From NCBI RefSeq assembly GCF_001426885.1, contig NZ_LMFP01000001.1, positions 352,211 through 416,210 of the forward strand: a DNA stretch of 64,000 nucleotides, given 5' to 3'. The notes under the pieces were generated by a model. It did no database searches. It was not told the DNA's origin and was given only the letters and a program-made list of their open reading frames with translations. The number at the start of each line of letters is the position of its first letter. The stretch's first letter is position 1. Of the stretch, positions 9,449 to 18,921 are shown piece after piece. The DNA is from Pelomonas sp. Root1444. GTDB taxonomy: Bacteria > Pseudomonadota > Gammaproteobacteria > Burkholderiales > Burkholderiaceae_C. Both the position numbers and the translations under genes were made by a program.

Positions 9449-10645
9449 ATGTTCGAGCATGTCGACGCCTACGCCGGCGACCCCATCCTGAGCCTCAACG
9501 AGGCCTTCCAGAAGGACCCCCGCGCCGGCAAGATCAACCTGTCCATCGGCATCTATTTCGACAACGACGGCCGCATCCCGATGCTGCCGTCGGTGCGCGC
9601 GGCGGAACTCGCCGTCGTCGAGGCCGCCGGCCCGCGGCCCTACCTCCCGATGGAAGGCGCGGCCAACTTCCGCAGCGCCGTGCAGGCCCTGCTGTTCGGC
9701 GCCGACCACCCGGCGATCAAAGCCGGCCGCGTCGCCACCATCCAGGGCGTCGGCTCCAGCGGCGGCCTCAAGGTGGGTGCCGATCTGTTGAAGCGTTATT
9801 TCCCCGACAGCAAGGTCTACCTGTCCGACCCGACCTGGGACAACCACCGCGCCGTCTTCGAGGGCTCGGGCCACAGCTGCGAGACCTATCCCTACTACGA
9901 CCCGGCCACCGGCGGCCTGCGCTTTGACGCGCTGCTGGCTCATTTCAAGGCCTTGCCGTCGCGCAGCGTCGTCGTGCTGCATGCCTGCTGCCACAACCCC
10001 ACCGGCGTCGACCTGACGCAGGACCAATGGCGCGCCCTGGTGCCCGTCATCCGCGAGCGCCAGCTGCTGCCCTTCCTGGACCTGGCCTACCAGGGCTATG
10101 GCGACGGCATCGAGGAGGACGCCTTTGCGCCGCGCCTGCTGGCCGACGAGGGCCTGAGCTTCCTGATCGCCAACAGCTTCTCCAAGAGCATGAGCCTGTA
10201 CGGCGAGCGCTGCGGGGGCCTGAGCGTCGTCTGCCCCGACGCCGAGCAGGCCGCGCGCGTGCTGGGCCAGATGAAGTTCATGATCCGCCGCAACTACTCC
10301 AACCCGCCCATGCACGGCGGCCAGGTCGTCGCCAAGGTGCTGACCGACCCGAAGCTGCGCGCGATGTGGGAGGCCGAGGTCAAGGACATGCGCGAGCGCA
10401 TCCAGTCCATGCGCCGCCAACTGCACGACGTGCTCGCGGCCAAGCTGCCGGGCCGCAATTTCGACTACTTCCTGACCCAGCGCGGCATGTTCAGCTACAC
10501 CGGCCTCAGCCCCGAGCAGGCCGAGCGGCTGAAGACCGAGTTCGGCGTCTACATCCTGCGCTCGGGCCGCATGTGCGTGGCCGGCTTGAACACGCGCAAC
10601 GTGGAGGCCACCGCCGAGGCCATGGCCGCCGTGCTGGCCAGCTGA
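9449..10645 (+). CDS. tyrB: Aromatic-amino-acid (tyrosine) aminotransferase
   Basis: A class I PLP aminotransferase (398 residues, the usual length) of the aspartate/aromatic transaminase subfamily. It transfers amino groups between aromatic amino acids or aspartate and 2-oxoglutarate. Seen: the N-terminal '[15 protein letters not shown]', 'HNPTGVD', and the PLP-lysine motif '[15 protein letters not shown]'. Choosing tyrB over aspC rests on overall resemblance and is not certain. The next gene starts 12 bp downstream, so they may share a transcript. Confidence 0.92.
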   Translation: MFEHVDAYAGDPILSLNEAFQKDPRAGKINLSIGIYFDNDGRIPMLPSVRAAELAVVEAAGPRPYLPMEGAANFRSAVQALLFGADHPAIKAGRVATIQGVGSSGGLKVGADLLKRYFPDSKVYLSDPTWDNHRAVFEGSGHSCETYPYYDPATGGLRFDALLAHFKALPSRSVVVLHACCHNPTGVDLTQDQWRALVPVIRERQLLPFLDLAYQGYGDGIEEDAFAPRLLADEGLSFLIANSFSKSMSLYGERCGGLSVVCPDAEQAARVLGQMKFMIRRNYSNPPMHGGQVVAKVLTDPKLRAMWEAEVKDMRERIQSMRRQLHDVLAAKLPGRNFDYFLTQRGMFSYTGLSPEQAERLKTEFGVYILRSGRMCVAGLNTRNVEATAEAMAAVLAS

Positions 10646-10656
10646 GGTTGCGCCGC

Positions 10657-11529
10657 ATGCGGAGCCGCACAGCCGGCCTGGCCCTCGCCGCCGCGGCCGG
10701 CGCGGCCCAGGCTGCCGAGCCGCCGGTGGTCACCTCAATCACCTGGGTGGTCAGCAACACCATGGCCGTGCCGGACGGCGACCGCATGCGGCGCCCGGCC
10801 GACGAACTGACGCAGTGGCTGCAGGGGCGGCTGCCCGGTGTCGTGTTCAAGCCGGTGGTGGCGAATGCCGAGCGCAGCTGGTCGTTGATCCGCGAGCACA
10901 AGCGCGCCTGCCATGCCGGGGCCGCCCGCACGCCCGAGCGCGAGCGCCTGGCGTATTTCACCAACACCTGGCTGGTACCGCCGCCGCAGCTCATCGTGCG
11001 CCACGAGCGCCAGGGCGATCTCCCGCTGGACGGGCAGGGCGCGGTCGACCTGCCGGCCCTGCTGGGCGACGCGTCCTTGCGCGGCGTGGTGTCCCAGGGC
11101 CGCAGCTACGGCCCGGCGCTGGACGCCATGCTCGGCGCCTCGCCCGCCAACCCGCTGCTGCAGCGCGTGTTCGGCGGCGACTACGGCAGCAACCTGCTGC
11201 CCATGCTGATGCAGGACCGGGCCGACTACACCCTCGACTATCCGAACACGCTGGTGGCGCTGGCCAGCCGTCCGGCGGCCGACACGCCGCTGGCCGCGCT
11301 GCCCGTCAAGGGCGCCAGCGACCCGGTCATCAGCGGCGTCGCCTGCCCGCGCACGCCCTGGGGCCGCGCGGCCATCCACCTCATCGACATGGCACTGGGC
11401 ACGCCCGAGGGCGCCGCCATGCTGCGCGACACGCTGCGCATTTCGCTGCCGTCCGACACCCAGCTCGCCTACCGCGATGCCTGGGACGCCTTCTTCAAGC
11501 TCAGAGCCCGGCCGACGCCCGGGCTCTGA
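10657..11529 (+). CDS. Secreted TIGR02285-like periplasmic protein, solute-binding-protein fold
   Basis: A 290-residue exported protein with a short signal peptide (MRSRTAGLALAAAAGAAQAA). The mature part resembles extracellular solute-binding proteins of the TIGR02285 type: an early 'SITWVVSNTMAVPDGD', a segment on deriving a ligand response 'GVVSQGRSYGPALDAML', and 'QDRADYTLDYPNTLVALA'. Such proteins are usually orphan periplasmic binding or sensing proteins. It lies 11 bp after tyrB and upstream of dadA. No transporter genes adjoin it, so its ligand is unknown. Confidence 0.6.
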   Translation: MRSRTAGLALAAAAGAAQAAEPPVVTSITWVVSNTMAVPDGDRMRRPADELTQWLQGRLPGVVFKPVVANAERSWSLIREHKRACHAGAARTPERERLAYFTNTWLVPPPQLIVRHERQGDLPLDGQGAVDLPALLGDASLRGVVSQGRSYGPALDAMLGASPANPLLQRVFGGDYGSNLLPMLMQDRADYTLDYPNTLVALASRPAADTPLAALPVKGASDPVISGVACPRTPWGRAAIHLIDMALGTPEGAAMLRDTLRISLPSDTQLAYRDAWDAFFKLRARPTPGL

Positions 11530-11645
11530 GCCCGTGCGGGGCGGCGTGCCCATGTCGCACGGTTATGGCCGTGGCTGCCGGTTTCATTGGCGACGGCCGC
11601 AGGGCGTCCTTACGCTGCCGCCAGTTCAGGAAGTCCAGGGACAGG

Positions 11646-12899
11646 ATGAAGCATTGCGTGGTGATCGGCGGCGGGGTGGTGGGCCTGACCACCGCCTGGG
11701 CGCTGCTGGAACGTGGCCATGCGGTGACGCTGGTCGAGCGCGAGGCCGAAGTGGCCCAGGGCGCCAGCCGCGCCAATGGCGGCCAGTTGAGCTACCGCTA
11801 CGTCTCGCCGCTGGCCGATGCCGGCGTGCCCCTGAAGGCGTTGCGCTGGCTGCTCGACCCCGACGGCCCGCTGCGCTTCAAGCCCGATGCGAGCTGGGCG
11901 CAGTGGTCCTGGCTGCTCGCCTTCCTGCGCAACTGCCGCGGGCCGGTCAACCGCCGCACCACCGAGCGCCTGCTCGCCCTGGGCGCCTACAGCCAGGCCG
12001 CCTTCGCGCGGCTGCATGCCGAAGCCCAGCTGGGCGAGGCGATCGCGTTGCGCACGCCGGGCAAGCTGGTGGTCTACCGGCAACCGGCCGAGTTCGCACG
12101 CGTGGCAGCGCGGGTGAAGGGCAGCGGTGCCGAGCAGGCGCTGTCGCATGACGACTGCGTGGCGCTCGAGCCGGCGCTGGCCCAGTACGAGGACGGCGAA
12201 GCGACGCTGGCCGGCGGCATCTTCACGCCCGGTGAGGCGGTGGCCGACTGCCATGCCTTCTGCACCGAACTGCATGCGCGGCTCGTGTCGCACGCGCGCT
12301 TCCGCGGCCGGCTGGCCACGCCGGTCGACGGCTTCCAGCGCGATGGCCAGGGGCGGGTGCTGGCCGTGCGGACGGCGGCCGGCGAGGTCGCGGCGGACGC
12401 CGTCGTGCTGGCCGCCGGCCTGCACAGCCGCGCGCTGGCCGCGACGGTCGGCGTCGAGCTGCCGCTGTACCCGCTCAAGGGCTACAGCCTGACCGCGCCG
12501 ATCGGCACGCGCCACCGCCCGCCCGAGGTCAGCGTGACCGACTTCGAGAAGAAGATCCTCTATGCCCGCATCGGCGGCGAGCTGCGCATCGCCGCGATGG
12601 TGGACCTCGTCGGCGACGACCTCGGCCTGGACGCCGGCCGGCTCGCCTCGCTGCAGCGCTCGGTGCGCGCCACCTTCCCGAACGCGGCGGACTACGACCG
12701 TGCCACGCCCTGGGCCGGCCTGCGCCCGGCCACGCCGAGCGGCGCCCCCATCCTCGGCGCCAGCGGTGTGCCGGGCCTGTGGCTCAACGTCGGCCATGGC
12801 GCGCTGGGCTTCACGTTCTCGTTCGCAACGGCCAACATCGTGGCCGAGCTGGTGTCGGGCCGCGCCAGCCCCTTGCCGCTGGAAGGCCTGACGCTGTGA
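11646..12899 (+). CDS. dadA: D-amino-acid dehydrogenase small subunit
   Basis: A membrane-associated FAD enzyme that oxidatively deaminates D-alanine and other D-amino acids to 2-oxo acids, passing electrons to the respiratory chain. The 417-residue protein has the FAD motif VVIGGGVVGLTTAWAL at its N-terminus (Gly8-Gly13), 'ANGGQLSYRYVSPLADAG' typical of DadA, and 'PLYPLKGYSLT'. The stop overlaps the GTG start of a beta-lactamase-like gene, which in turn overlaps an LD-carboxypeptidase gene, making a three-gene D-amino-acid/murein unit. Confidence 0.93.
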   Translation: MKHCVVIGGGVVGLTTAWALLERGHAVTLVEREAEVAQGASRANGGQLSYRYVSPLADAGVPLKALRWLLDPDGPLRFKPDASWAQWSWLLAFLRNCRGPVNRRTTERLLALGAYSQAAFARLHAEAQLGEAIALRTPGKLVVYRQPAEFARVAARVKGSGAEQALSHDDCVALEPALAQYEDGEATLAGGIFTPGEAVADCHAFCTELHARLVSHARFRGRLATPVDGFQRDGQGRVLAVRTAAGEVAADAVVLAAGLHSRALAATVGVELPLYPLKGYSLTAPIGTRHRPPEVSVTDFEKKILYARIGGELRIAAMVDLVGDDLGLDAGRLASLQRSVRATFPNAADYDRATPWAGLRPATPSGAPILGASGVPGLWLNVGHGALGFTFSFATANIVAELVSGRASPLPLEGLTL

Positions 12900-13984
12900 C
12901 GGCCGACGATCTCGCGCAAGCGCTGCTGGCCATGGTGCGAAGCCAGCGCTTCGAGACGACGCCCGACAAGCTGCAGGACGGCGCGCCGCTGGGCTGGCAC
13001 CCGAGCGTCGACCTGGCCGTCGCGGTGTTCCCGCGCGGCGGGGCGGCGCCGGTCTGCGTCAACGTGCTGTTCTCGCGCGAGCACCCGCAGGGCCTGGTGG
13101 CCCGCTTCGGCGCCGGCTTCGGCCCGGTGGACAACATCGCCTTCCACGCCGACGTGCGCGACGCGCAGGGCGAGTCCATCGCCTGGCTGCCGCGGGCGGA
13201 CTGGTCGCGCATCGACTTCCCCGCCTGGTTCGGCAGCGGGCCGCGTTTCGTCGCGCCGTATCCGGCCTCGCTGCTGAAGATGATGGTCGCCGTCGGCATC
13301 GGCCGGCTCGTCGACGCGGGCCGCAGCGAGTGGGCGCTGCCGCTGACCCACGCCGGCACGGCCCGGCCGGTGGGCGACTGGCTCCACGACATGATCACCG
13401 TCAGCAGCAACGAGGCGACCACCGCGCTGGTGGGCCACCTGCACGCGCGCGGCGCCATCCGCCGCGAGGGCGGACGCGAGGTGCACAACGAGATGCACGA
13501 CCTGTTCGCCGCGCACGGCCTGCCGGGCCTGAGCATCGCCAACACCCAGCCCGACGGGGGCTGGGGCAATGTGGCCGGCGCGGGCGTCGGCCAGATCCAG
13601 ATGACGGCCTGGGATGCGCTGCGGCTGATGTGGCGGCTGGATGCCGACGCGCCAGCGCAGCCGCCGCTGCTCAGCCCCGCCAGCCGCGCCGTCCTCCGCC
13701 GCGCGCTGGACGAGCAGAAGCTGCACCACAACCTCAGCAGCGAATCGCTGCGCGGTCTGCCCGGCTGGGTGCGCGGCATCCCGTCGCGGTTCGCGCACAA
13801 GACCGGCAACACGCAGAACTACGCCAGCGACGCCGGCATCGTGCATGACGGCGAGCTGCACTACCTGATCGCGGTGACCACCAGCCTGGGCAGCCGCTAC
13901 GCGCCGCATCCCGACGCATCGACCACCTGGAAACTGCCGGCCCTGGGCGGCGTGGTGCACGCATGGCTGAAGGCGAACTCCTGA
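12896..13984 (+). CDS. Serine beta-lactamase-like hydrolase (class A fold)
   Basis: A 362-residue protein with the three penicillin-interacting motifs: SxxK as S125-LLK128, an SxN-like SSN at 170-172, and KTG at 302-304 (HKTGNT). The family includes class A beta-lactamases and D-Ala carboxypeptidases. No signal peptide is visible from the GTG start at 12896, which overlaps the dadA stop. The protein may therefore be cytoplasmic, acting on imported murein or D-amino-acid peptides rather than on antibiotics. It overlaps the following S66 peptidase gene by 22 bases. Confidence 0.78.
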   Translation: MTADDLAQALLAMVRSQRFETTPDKLQDGAPLGWHPSVDLAVAVFPRGGAAPVCVNVLFSREHPQGLVARFGAGFGPVDNIAFHADVRDAQGESIAWLPRADWSRIDFPAWFGSGPRFVAPYPASLLKMMVAVGIGRLVDAGRSEWALPLTHAGTARPVGDWLHDMITVSSNEATTALVGHLHARGAIRREGGREVHNEMHDLFAAHGLPGLSIANTQPDGGWGNVAGAGVGQIQMTAWDALRLMWRLDADAPAQPPLLSPASRAVLRRALDEQKLHHNLSSESLRGLPGWVRGIPSRFAHKTGNTQNYASDAGIVHDGELHYLIAVTTSLGSRYAPHPDASTTWKLPALGGVVHAWLKANS

Positions 13985-14865
13985 TCCCGCCGCTGCGGCC
14001 CGGTGCCCATCTCGCCGTCATCGCGCCGGCCGGGCCGCCCAAGCCCGGGCGGCTGGAGCCGGTCGAAGGCTGGCTGCGCGAGCGCGGCTATGCGGCCACG
14101 CTGCTGCCGAGCTGCTTCGGGCCGCCGTCGCTGGACTTCCTGGCCGCGCCCGACCATGTCCGTGCCGCCGACGTGCACGAAGCCTTTGCCCACCCGCGCT
14201 ACGACGCGGTGCTGGCGCTGCGCGGCGGCTCCGGCTGCATCCGGCTGCTGGACGGGCTGGACCTGGATTGGCTCGCGGCCAGCCGCAAGCTGCTGATCGG
14301 CTACAGCGACCTGACCGTGCTGCACGCGCTGCGCACGCGTGCCGGCATCCCGTCGCTGCATGCGCCGATGCCGGCCAGCGACTGGGGCCTGCCCGGCGCG
14401 CAGGCCGACACCGATGCGCTGTTCGAGCGCCTGGCGCGCGGCTGGCGCGTGGGCGACGTCGTCGGGCGCGCGGAGCCGCATGCGCTCAGCCATGGCGGCA
14501 AGGCGCGCGGCCGCTTGATCGGCGGCAACCTGGCGATGTTCTGTGCGCTGCTCGGCACGCCCTATCTCCCCGACGTGGACGGCGCGCTGCTGTTCGTCGA
14601 GGACATCAGCGAGGAGCCCTACCGCGTCGACCGCATGCTGAGCCAGCTGCGATTGAGCGGCGTGCTGGACCGCATCGCCGGCCTGCTGGTCGGCAGCTTC
14701 AGCGGCGCCGAAAGCCCCGACGCCGTGCTGGCCGACCATCTGCCGCGGCTGCGCTGCCCCGTGCTGGCCGGCTGGCCCGCGGGCCATGGCCAGCCCAACC
14801 GGCCGCTGCCGCTGGGGGTGATGGCGGAGCTGGACGTGGCGGCCGGCACGCTGACGCTGGGTTGA
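13963..14865 (+). CDS. LD-carboxypeptidase family protein (S66)
   Basis: A 300-residue homologue of muramoyl-tetrapeptide LD-carboxypeptidase (LdcA), which removes terminal D-Ala from recycled murein peptides. Seen: 'AVIAPAGPP' at the N-terminus, 'LRGGSGCIRLL' at the nucleophile elbow (residues 87-95), 'LIGYSDLTVLHAL', 'GGNLAMFCALLGTPY', 'LFVEDISEEPYRVDRML' and 'PAGHGQPNRPLPLG' with the likely catalytic His. At the elbow many members have GGYGS; here the fifth position is Cys. It is cytoplasmic (no signal). It is the third gene of the dadA unit, so freed D-Ala could feed DadA. Confidence 0.85.
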   Translation: MAEGELLIPPLRPGAHLAVIAPAGPPKPGRLEPVEGWLRERGYAATLLPSCFGPPSLDFLAAPDHVRAADVHEAFAHPRYDAVLALRGGSGCIRLLDGLDLDWLAASRKLLIGYSDLTVLHALRTRAGIPSLHAPMPASDWGLPGAQADTDALFERLARGWRVGDVVGRAEPHALSHGGKARGRLIGGNLAMFCALLGTPYLPDVDGALLFVEDISEEPYRVDRMLSQLRLSGVLDRIAGLLVGSFSGAESPDAVLADHLPRLRCPVLAGWPAGHGQPNRPLPLGVMAELDVAAGTLTLG

Positions 14866-14877
14866 CCCCGCCCCTCC

Positions 14878-14909
14878 AATAAAAAAGCAGCCCGCGTGAG
14901 CGAGGCTGC
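14878..14909 (-). terminator. Rho-independent terminator of the TonB-dependent receptor gene
   Basis: The hairpin GCAGCC-CGC-GTGA-GCG-A-GGCTGC spans 14887-14909. On the minus strand it is followed by a T-rich run, the complement of AATAAAAAA at 14878-14886. It lies 57 bp beyond the receptor stop codon. Confidence 0.75.
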
Positions 14910-14965
14910 GAAGGCCGGCCCCGAGCCGGCAGGGAGTCAACGGGAATCAGGCCGGGCGCTGCGCC

Positions 14966-17785
14966 TCAGCGGAAGCTGTAGCTCGCCGACACGGCCAGCG
15001 TGCGGCCGAACGGGTCGGCCACGCGCGGATCCCAGCCGGCGCCGACGACGTTGTCGACGTTGTGATACGTGAACGGCGGCTTCTCGTCGGTGAGGTTGCG
15101 CAGGCCGGCGGTCAACGTCATGTTCTTGATGCCGGTGTAGGTGGCGAACAGGTTGAACGTCGTGTAGCTGTCGACCTTGCGGCGCGGCGTGCCGAAGCGC
15201 GTCAAGTCCTCGTCCTTGTAGCCGGACTTGTAGACCATGCTCAGGGTCGTGGCCCAGTCGCCCTGGGCCCAGCTCAGGTCGGCATTGAACTTGTTGCGCA
15301 GGTACAGCGTGCGCGTGCCGAACTCGCCCACCTGTTCCACCAGCGGCTGCGTGGCAATGGTGCGTTCCTTGTGGGTCAGCATGTGGGTGCCGTTGATGTT
15401 GGCCTTCCACAGCCCGCTGGCATGCTGGAGCTGGTAGCTCGCGCCCCAGTCCACGCCGCGTGTCGTGCTGTCCGCGGCATTCACCCAGCCGGCCTCCACC
15501 AGCGTCACCTTGCCCGCGGCGTCGCGCTTGAAGCGGTCGGCGAACAGCGCGTAGTTGTTCTTCAGCTCGCTCAGCGTCAGCTTCTTGATGCGGTCGTCGA
15601 GGTCCACGCGCCAGTAGTCGAGGTACATCGTCATGTCACGCACCGGCGACACCACCACGCCCAGCGTGCCCTGCTTGGACTTCTCCGGCGTCAGGCTGGG
15701 GTTGCCGGAGTCGATGTAGTTCACGCGCAGCGTGCATTGCGACGGGTCGGTCGGGCACAGCGCAGGGTCCGGCCAGTCGGCCGTGTCCAGGCGCGGCGCG
15801 GTGTTGGGGCTGAGCTGCTGGAAGCTGGGCGCCTTGAAACCGGTGTTGACCGAGCCGCGGAACACCACCATGTCGTTGGGCTGGTAGCGGAACGCGATCT
15901 TGGGGTTGGTCGTACCGCCGAAGTCGCTGTACTTGTCGTGCCGCACGGCCAGCTGCAGGTCCAGGCCCTTGAACACCGGCACGGCCAGCTCGGCGTAGAC
16001 GGCCTTCACGTCGCGCGACACCTCGGGGATGGCCGAGTTGCCGGGGCAGTTGTAGACGATCTTGGACTTGCTGGCGTCGGCCGCGGTCGGCGCGTCGGCC
16101 AGGCTGTCGCTGCAGGTGAAGGTGCCTGTCTCGGGCAGGAACTCGAAGGTCTCGCGGCGCAGGTCGAAGCCGACCGCGAAGTCCAGCGAGCCGGCCGGCA
16201 GCTTCATCAGCGCGCCGGAGATGGCGCCGTCGAACTGCTGCAGCGTCGTGTCGCCGCCCTGCAGGCGGCCGCGGTCCTTGATGGACTCGATCAGCGCCAT
16301 CGCCTCGGCCGACTGCTTCTCGCCGGGCTTGACCCAGGGGTTGATCTTGCCGGTGCGCAGCGCGTCGTTGAGCCGGCCCATGTTGGCGTAGCCGTCGATC
16401 AGGTTGGTCCAGCCCTCGGCCTTGGCGGTCGACAGGCCCAGCTTGTAGTCGTACGCGCCGATGACGCCGTCCAGGCCCACCAGCAGGCGCTTGTTGTCGG
16501 CCACGTTCTCCAGCGTGCGGTAGCCGAAGTCCTGCATGCGCCAGCGGTAGGCGATGGGCTTGGTCGGGTCGAACTGGTTGACGCCCGCCGTCAGCAGGTT
16601 CAGGTAGTGCGGGCCGCCGACCGGGTAGTGGTTGTTGGCCGCGTTGGTCGTGCTGAATTGGCTGGGGGTCAGCTCGGCGGTGACGGCCGTGCGCGAGGCC
16701 GTCAGCTCGACGAAGGCCGTGTGGTTGTCGCTGATGAGGACGTTGCCGCGTGTGACGAGGTTGTAGGCCTCCTTCTTCGGCGACAGCATGTACTGGCGGC
16801 CGTAGTCGGTGTTGCACAGGTACTTGGTGGACGGCGCGGTCGCGTTCCACAGCTGCGCCTGGTAGCGTACGCCGGTCTCGATGTCACTGCAGTCGTCGGT
16901 CAGCGCGAGCAGGTTGATGCGGGTGTAGCGGACCGCATCGCCCGTGCCGACGGTGGAGCCGGCCGTGCCGGTGGCGCCGCCCAGCGCCGTGCCGGCGACG
17001 GTGGACGAGTTGCCCAGCACGTTGGCGAAGGGGTGGCTGGACGAGTCCGGCGACAGGCCGCGCTCGGGCTGGAAGCCGTTGGCCCAGTCGCGGTCGCGGC
17101 CGCGCAGCACGTCGTTCTTCTCGACGGAGAGGCTGGCCATCACGTTGAAGCGGTCCTGGTCCAGCGTGCCGAAACCGCCGGTGAGGCTGGCGCGGCGCGT
17201 CGTGCCGGCGCTGGACTCCAGCGGCTGCGAGAAGTCGACCTTGATGTCGGCGCCGACCAGGTCCTTCTTCAGGATGAAGTTGATGACGCCGCCGATGGCG
17301 TCGGTGCCGTAGATGGCCGATGCGCCGTCTTTCAGGATCTCGATTCGCGAGATGGCAGCCATCGGGATGGCGTTCAGGTCGACGGCGCCGCCGCTCATGC
17401 CTTGCGAGGATATGCGCCGGCCGTTCAGCAACACCAGCGTGCTGCCGGGGCCGAAGCCGCGCAGGTTGGCGTTGGCCGCGCCGCCGGTCAGGCGGTCGGT
17501 GTCCGAGCCGAACACGTTGTTGTTGGAGATGGCGCTGTCGGCGCCCGTGCCGTTGACGCCCAGTTGGCGCAGCATGTCCTCGGCGGTCGCCAGGCCCTTG
17601 CTGTTCAGGTCCGATGCCGTGATGACCTGGACCGGCAGTGCGCCCTCGCCCGCGATGCGCTTGATGCTGGAACCGGTGATCTCCACGCGCTCCAGCCGCT
17701 TGCCGTCGGCCTGCGCCAGCGCCCCCGCCGCATGAGCCGCCAGACCCACCACCGCCAACTGCCCCACCAGACGCTGCAACTTCAT
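14966..17785 (-). CDS. TonB-dependent outer-membrane receptor
   Basis: A 939-residue TonB-dependent receptor. It has a signal peptide ending near AGALA, then 'RVEITGSSIKR', which resembles a TonB-box/plug entry. The plug domain follows ('LPVQVITASDL', 'NLRGFGPGSTLVLLNGRR', 'IEILKDGASAIYGTDAIGGVIN'), then a long beta-barrel ending in 'GRTLAVSASYSFR' with a terminal aromatic residue before Arg. It matches the large plug-barrel class common in oligotrophic proteobacteria, which imports diverse substrates as well as iron chelates. No sensor or transporter partner adjoins it, so the substrate is unknown. It has an ideal AAGGAG ribosome site and a clear terminator. Confidence 0.92.
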   Translation of the reverse strand: MKLQRLVGQLAVVGLAAHAAGALAQADGKRLERVEITGSSIKRIAGEGALPVQVITASDLNSKGLATAEDMLRQLGVNGTGADSAISNNNVFGSDTDRLTGGAANANLRGFGPGSTLVLLNGRRISSQGMSGGAVDLNAIPMAAISRIEILKDGASAIYGTDAIGGVINFILKKDLVGADIKVDFSQPLESSAGTTRRASLTGGFGTLDQDRFNVMASLSVEKNDVLRGRDRDWANGFQPERGLSPDSSSHPFANVLGNSSTVAGTALGGATGTAGSTVGTGDAVRYTRINLLALTDDCSDIETGVRYQAQLWNATAPSTKYLCNTDYGRQYMLSPKKEAYNLVTRGNVLISDNHTAFVELTASRTAVTAELTPSQFSTTNAANNHYPVGGPHYLNLLTAGVNQFDPTKPIAYRWRMQDFGYRTLENVADNKRLLVGLDGVIGAYDYKLGLSTAKAEGWTNLIDGYANMGRLNDALRTGKINPWVKPGEKQSAEAMALIESIKDRGRLQGGDTTLQQFDGAISGALMKLPAGSLDFAVGFDLRRETFEFLPETGTFTCSDSLADAPTAADASKSKIVYNCPGNSAIPEVSRDVKAVYAELAVPVFKGLDLQLAVRHDKYSDFGGTTNPKIAFRYQPNDMVVFRGSVNTGFKAPSFQQLSPNTAPRLDTADWPDPALCPTDPSQCTLRVNYIDSGNPSLTPEKSKQGTLGVVVSPVRDMTMYLDYWRVDLDDRIKKLTLSELKNNYALFADRFKRDAAGKVTLVEAGWVNAADSTTRGVDWGASYQLQHASGLWKANINGTHMLTHKERTIATQPLVEQVGEFGTRTLYLRNKFNADLSWAQGDWATTLSMVYKSGYKDEDLTRFGTPRRKVDSYTTFNLFATYTGIKNMTLTAGLRNLTDEKPPFTYHNVDNVVGAGWDPRVADPFGRTLAVSASYSFR

Positions 17786-17988
17786 CGACTACTCCTTTTG
17801 ATTTGATTGCCGGCCATGTTGGCGGGCGCGCGCGAGGGCGCCCAGGGGGCCGCACCCCAGGTGTTGCGCCGCGTTCAATGAATGCTTGTGCGCCGCACAT
17901 AACCTGCTGGAATGCATGCTGGCGTGAAAGCACGCCCGCGGTGCGCGGCGGCCCCTCTAAAGTGCTGCGCAGACTCCTGGAGCCCTCG

Positions 17989-18921
17989 ATGCGACTGATC
18001 ACCGAAGCCGACGTGGCGACCGTGCTCGACCCCGACAGCGCCGTCGCCGCGCTGCGCGCCGCCTTCGCCCAGCATGGCCGCGGCCAGGCGCAGGTGCTGG
18101 CCCGCCACCGCGCCATCACGAGCCTGGACGGCGCCTCGCTGGCCATCAGCGCGATGGGCGCCATCCTGGATGCCGACGGCGTGCTGCCCGCCGTGCTCGG
18201 CACCAAGGTCTACTCGGCGCGCAACGGCAAGTACAACTTCCTCGTCAGCCTGTTCTCGGCCGACACCGGCGCGGCCCTCGCCACGCTGGAGGCCAACGAG
18301 TTCACGCGGCTGCGTACCGCCGCGGCCAGCGCCGTGGCGGCCGACCTGCTGGCGCTGCCGGATGCGAAGACGCTGGCCGTCTTCGGTGCCGGCATCCAGG
18401 CCCGCGCGCATGCCGAGGCGCTGAGCCGCGTGCGGCGCTTCGAGCGCGTGCTGGTCTGCGCGCGCTCCGGCGCCGAGGCCTTCGCGGCCGAGCTGGCGGC
18501 GGCCCTGGCGTTGCCGGTGGCGGCCGTCGATGCGGCGACAGCCGCGTCGCAGGCCGACGTCATCGCGACGGCCACGCGCTCGGCCACGCCGCTGTTCAAC
18601 GGCGAGCTGGTGAAGCCCGGTGCCTTCGTCGCGGCCGTGGGCTCCAGCACCAAGGCGGCCCGCGAGCTGGACGACACGCTGCTGGCGCGGGCGGCGCTGG
18701 TCGTCGTCGAGTGGCACGAGGCGGCGCGGCAGGAGGCCGGCGACATCGTGCTGGCCGCCCCCGGCGTCATCGCCCCCGAGCGGCTGGTCGAGCTGGGTGA
18801 GCTGCTGCTGCGCCCGCGCCCGCGCTCGCCGCAGGACATCGTCGTCTACAAGAGCGTCGGCATCGGCCTGGAGGATGTGGCGCTGGCCCGCCTCGTCGCG
18901 CATCGGCTGGGAGCCTGCTGA
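17989..18921 (+). CDS. Ornithine cyclodeaminase / mu-crystallin family protein
   Basis: A 310-residue NAD(P)-binding protein of the ornithine cyclodeaminase/mu-crystallin family. Members include ornithine cyclodeaminase, alanine dehydrogenase and pyrroline-2-carboxylate or ketimine reductases. Seen: 'GTKVYSARNGKYNF' with the substrate-binding Lys, 'LRTAAASAVAADLLA', the Rossmann motif 'LAVFGAGIQARAHAEAL', and 'KPGAFVAAVGSS'. The exact reaction is not decidable from sequence. The ATG at 17989 follows GGAG. The stop overlaps the next start (TGATG), coupling it to the PBP4-like gene; a link to D-amino-acid or proline metabolism is only suggestive. Confidence 0.85.
   Translation: MRLITEADVATVLDPDSAVAALRAAFAQHGRGQAQVLARHRAITSLDGASLAISAMGAILDADGVLPAVLGTKVYSARNGKYNFLVSLFSADTGAALATLEANEFTRLRTAAASAVAADLLALPDAKTLAVFGAGIQARAHAEALSRVRRFERVLVCARSGAEAFAAELAAALALPVAAVDAATAASQADVIATATRSATPLFNGELVKPGAFVAAVGSSTKAARELDDTLLARAALVVVEWHEAARQEAGDIVLAAPGVIAPERLVELGELLLRPRPRSPQDIVVYKSVGIGLEDVALARLVAHRLGAC

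Noticed and set aside
12896..13984. Beta-lactamase-like gene as an antibiotic resistance gene.
   Set aside because: No signal peptide and a murein/D-amino-acid operon context argue for a housekeeping or catabolic role.
15062..17806. Long plus-strand frame opposite the TonB-dependent receptor.
   Set aside because: Arg/Gly/Ala/His-rich composition with no domain signal; the receptor is complete with signal, plug, barrel, ribosome site and terminator.
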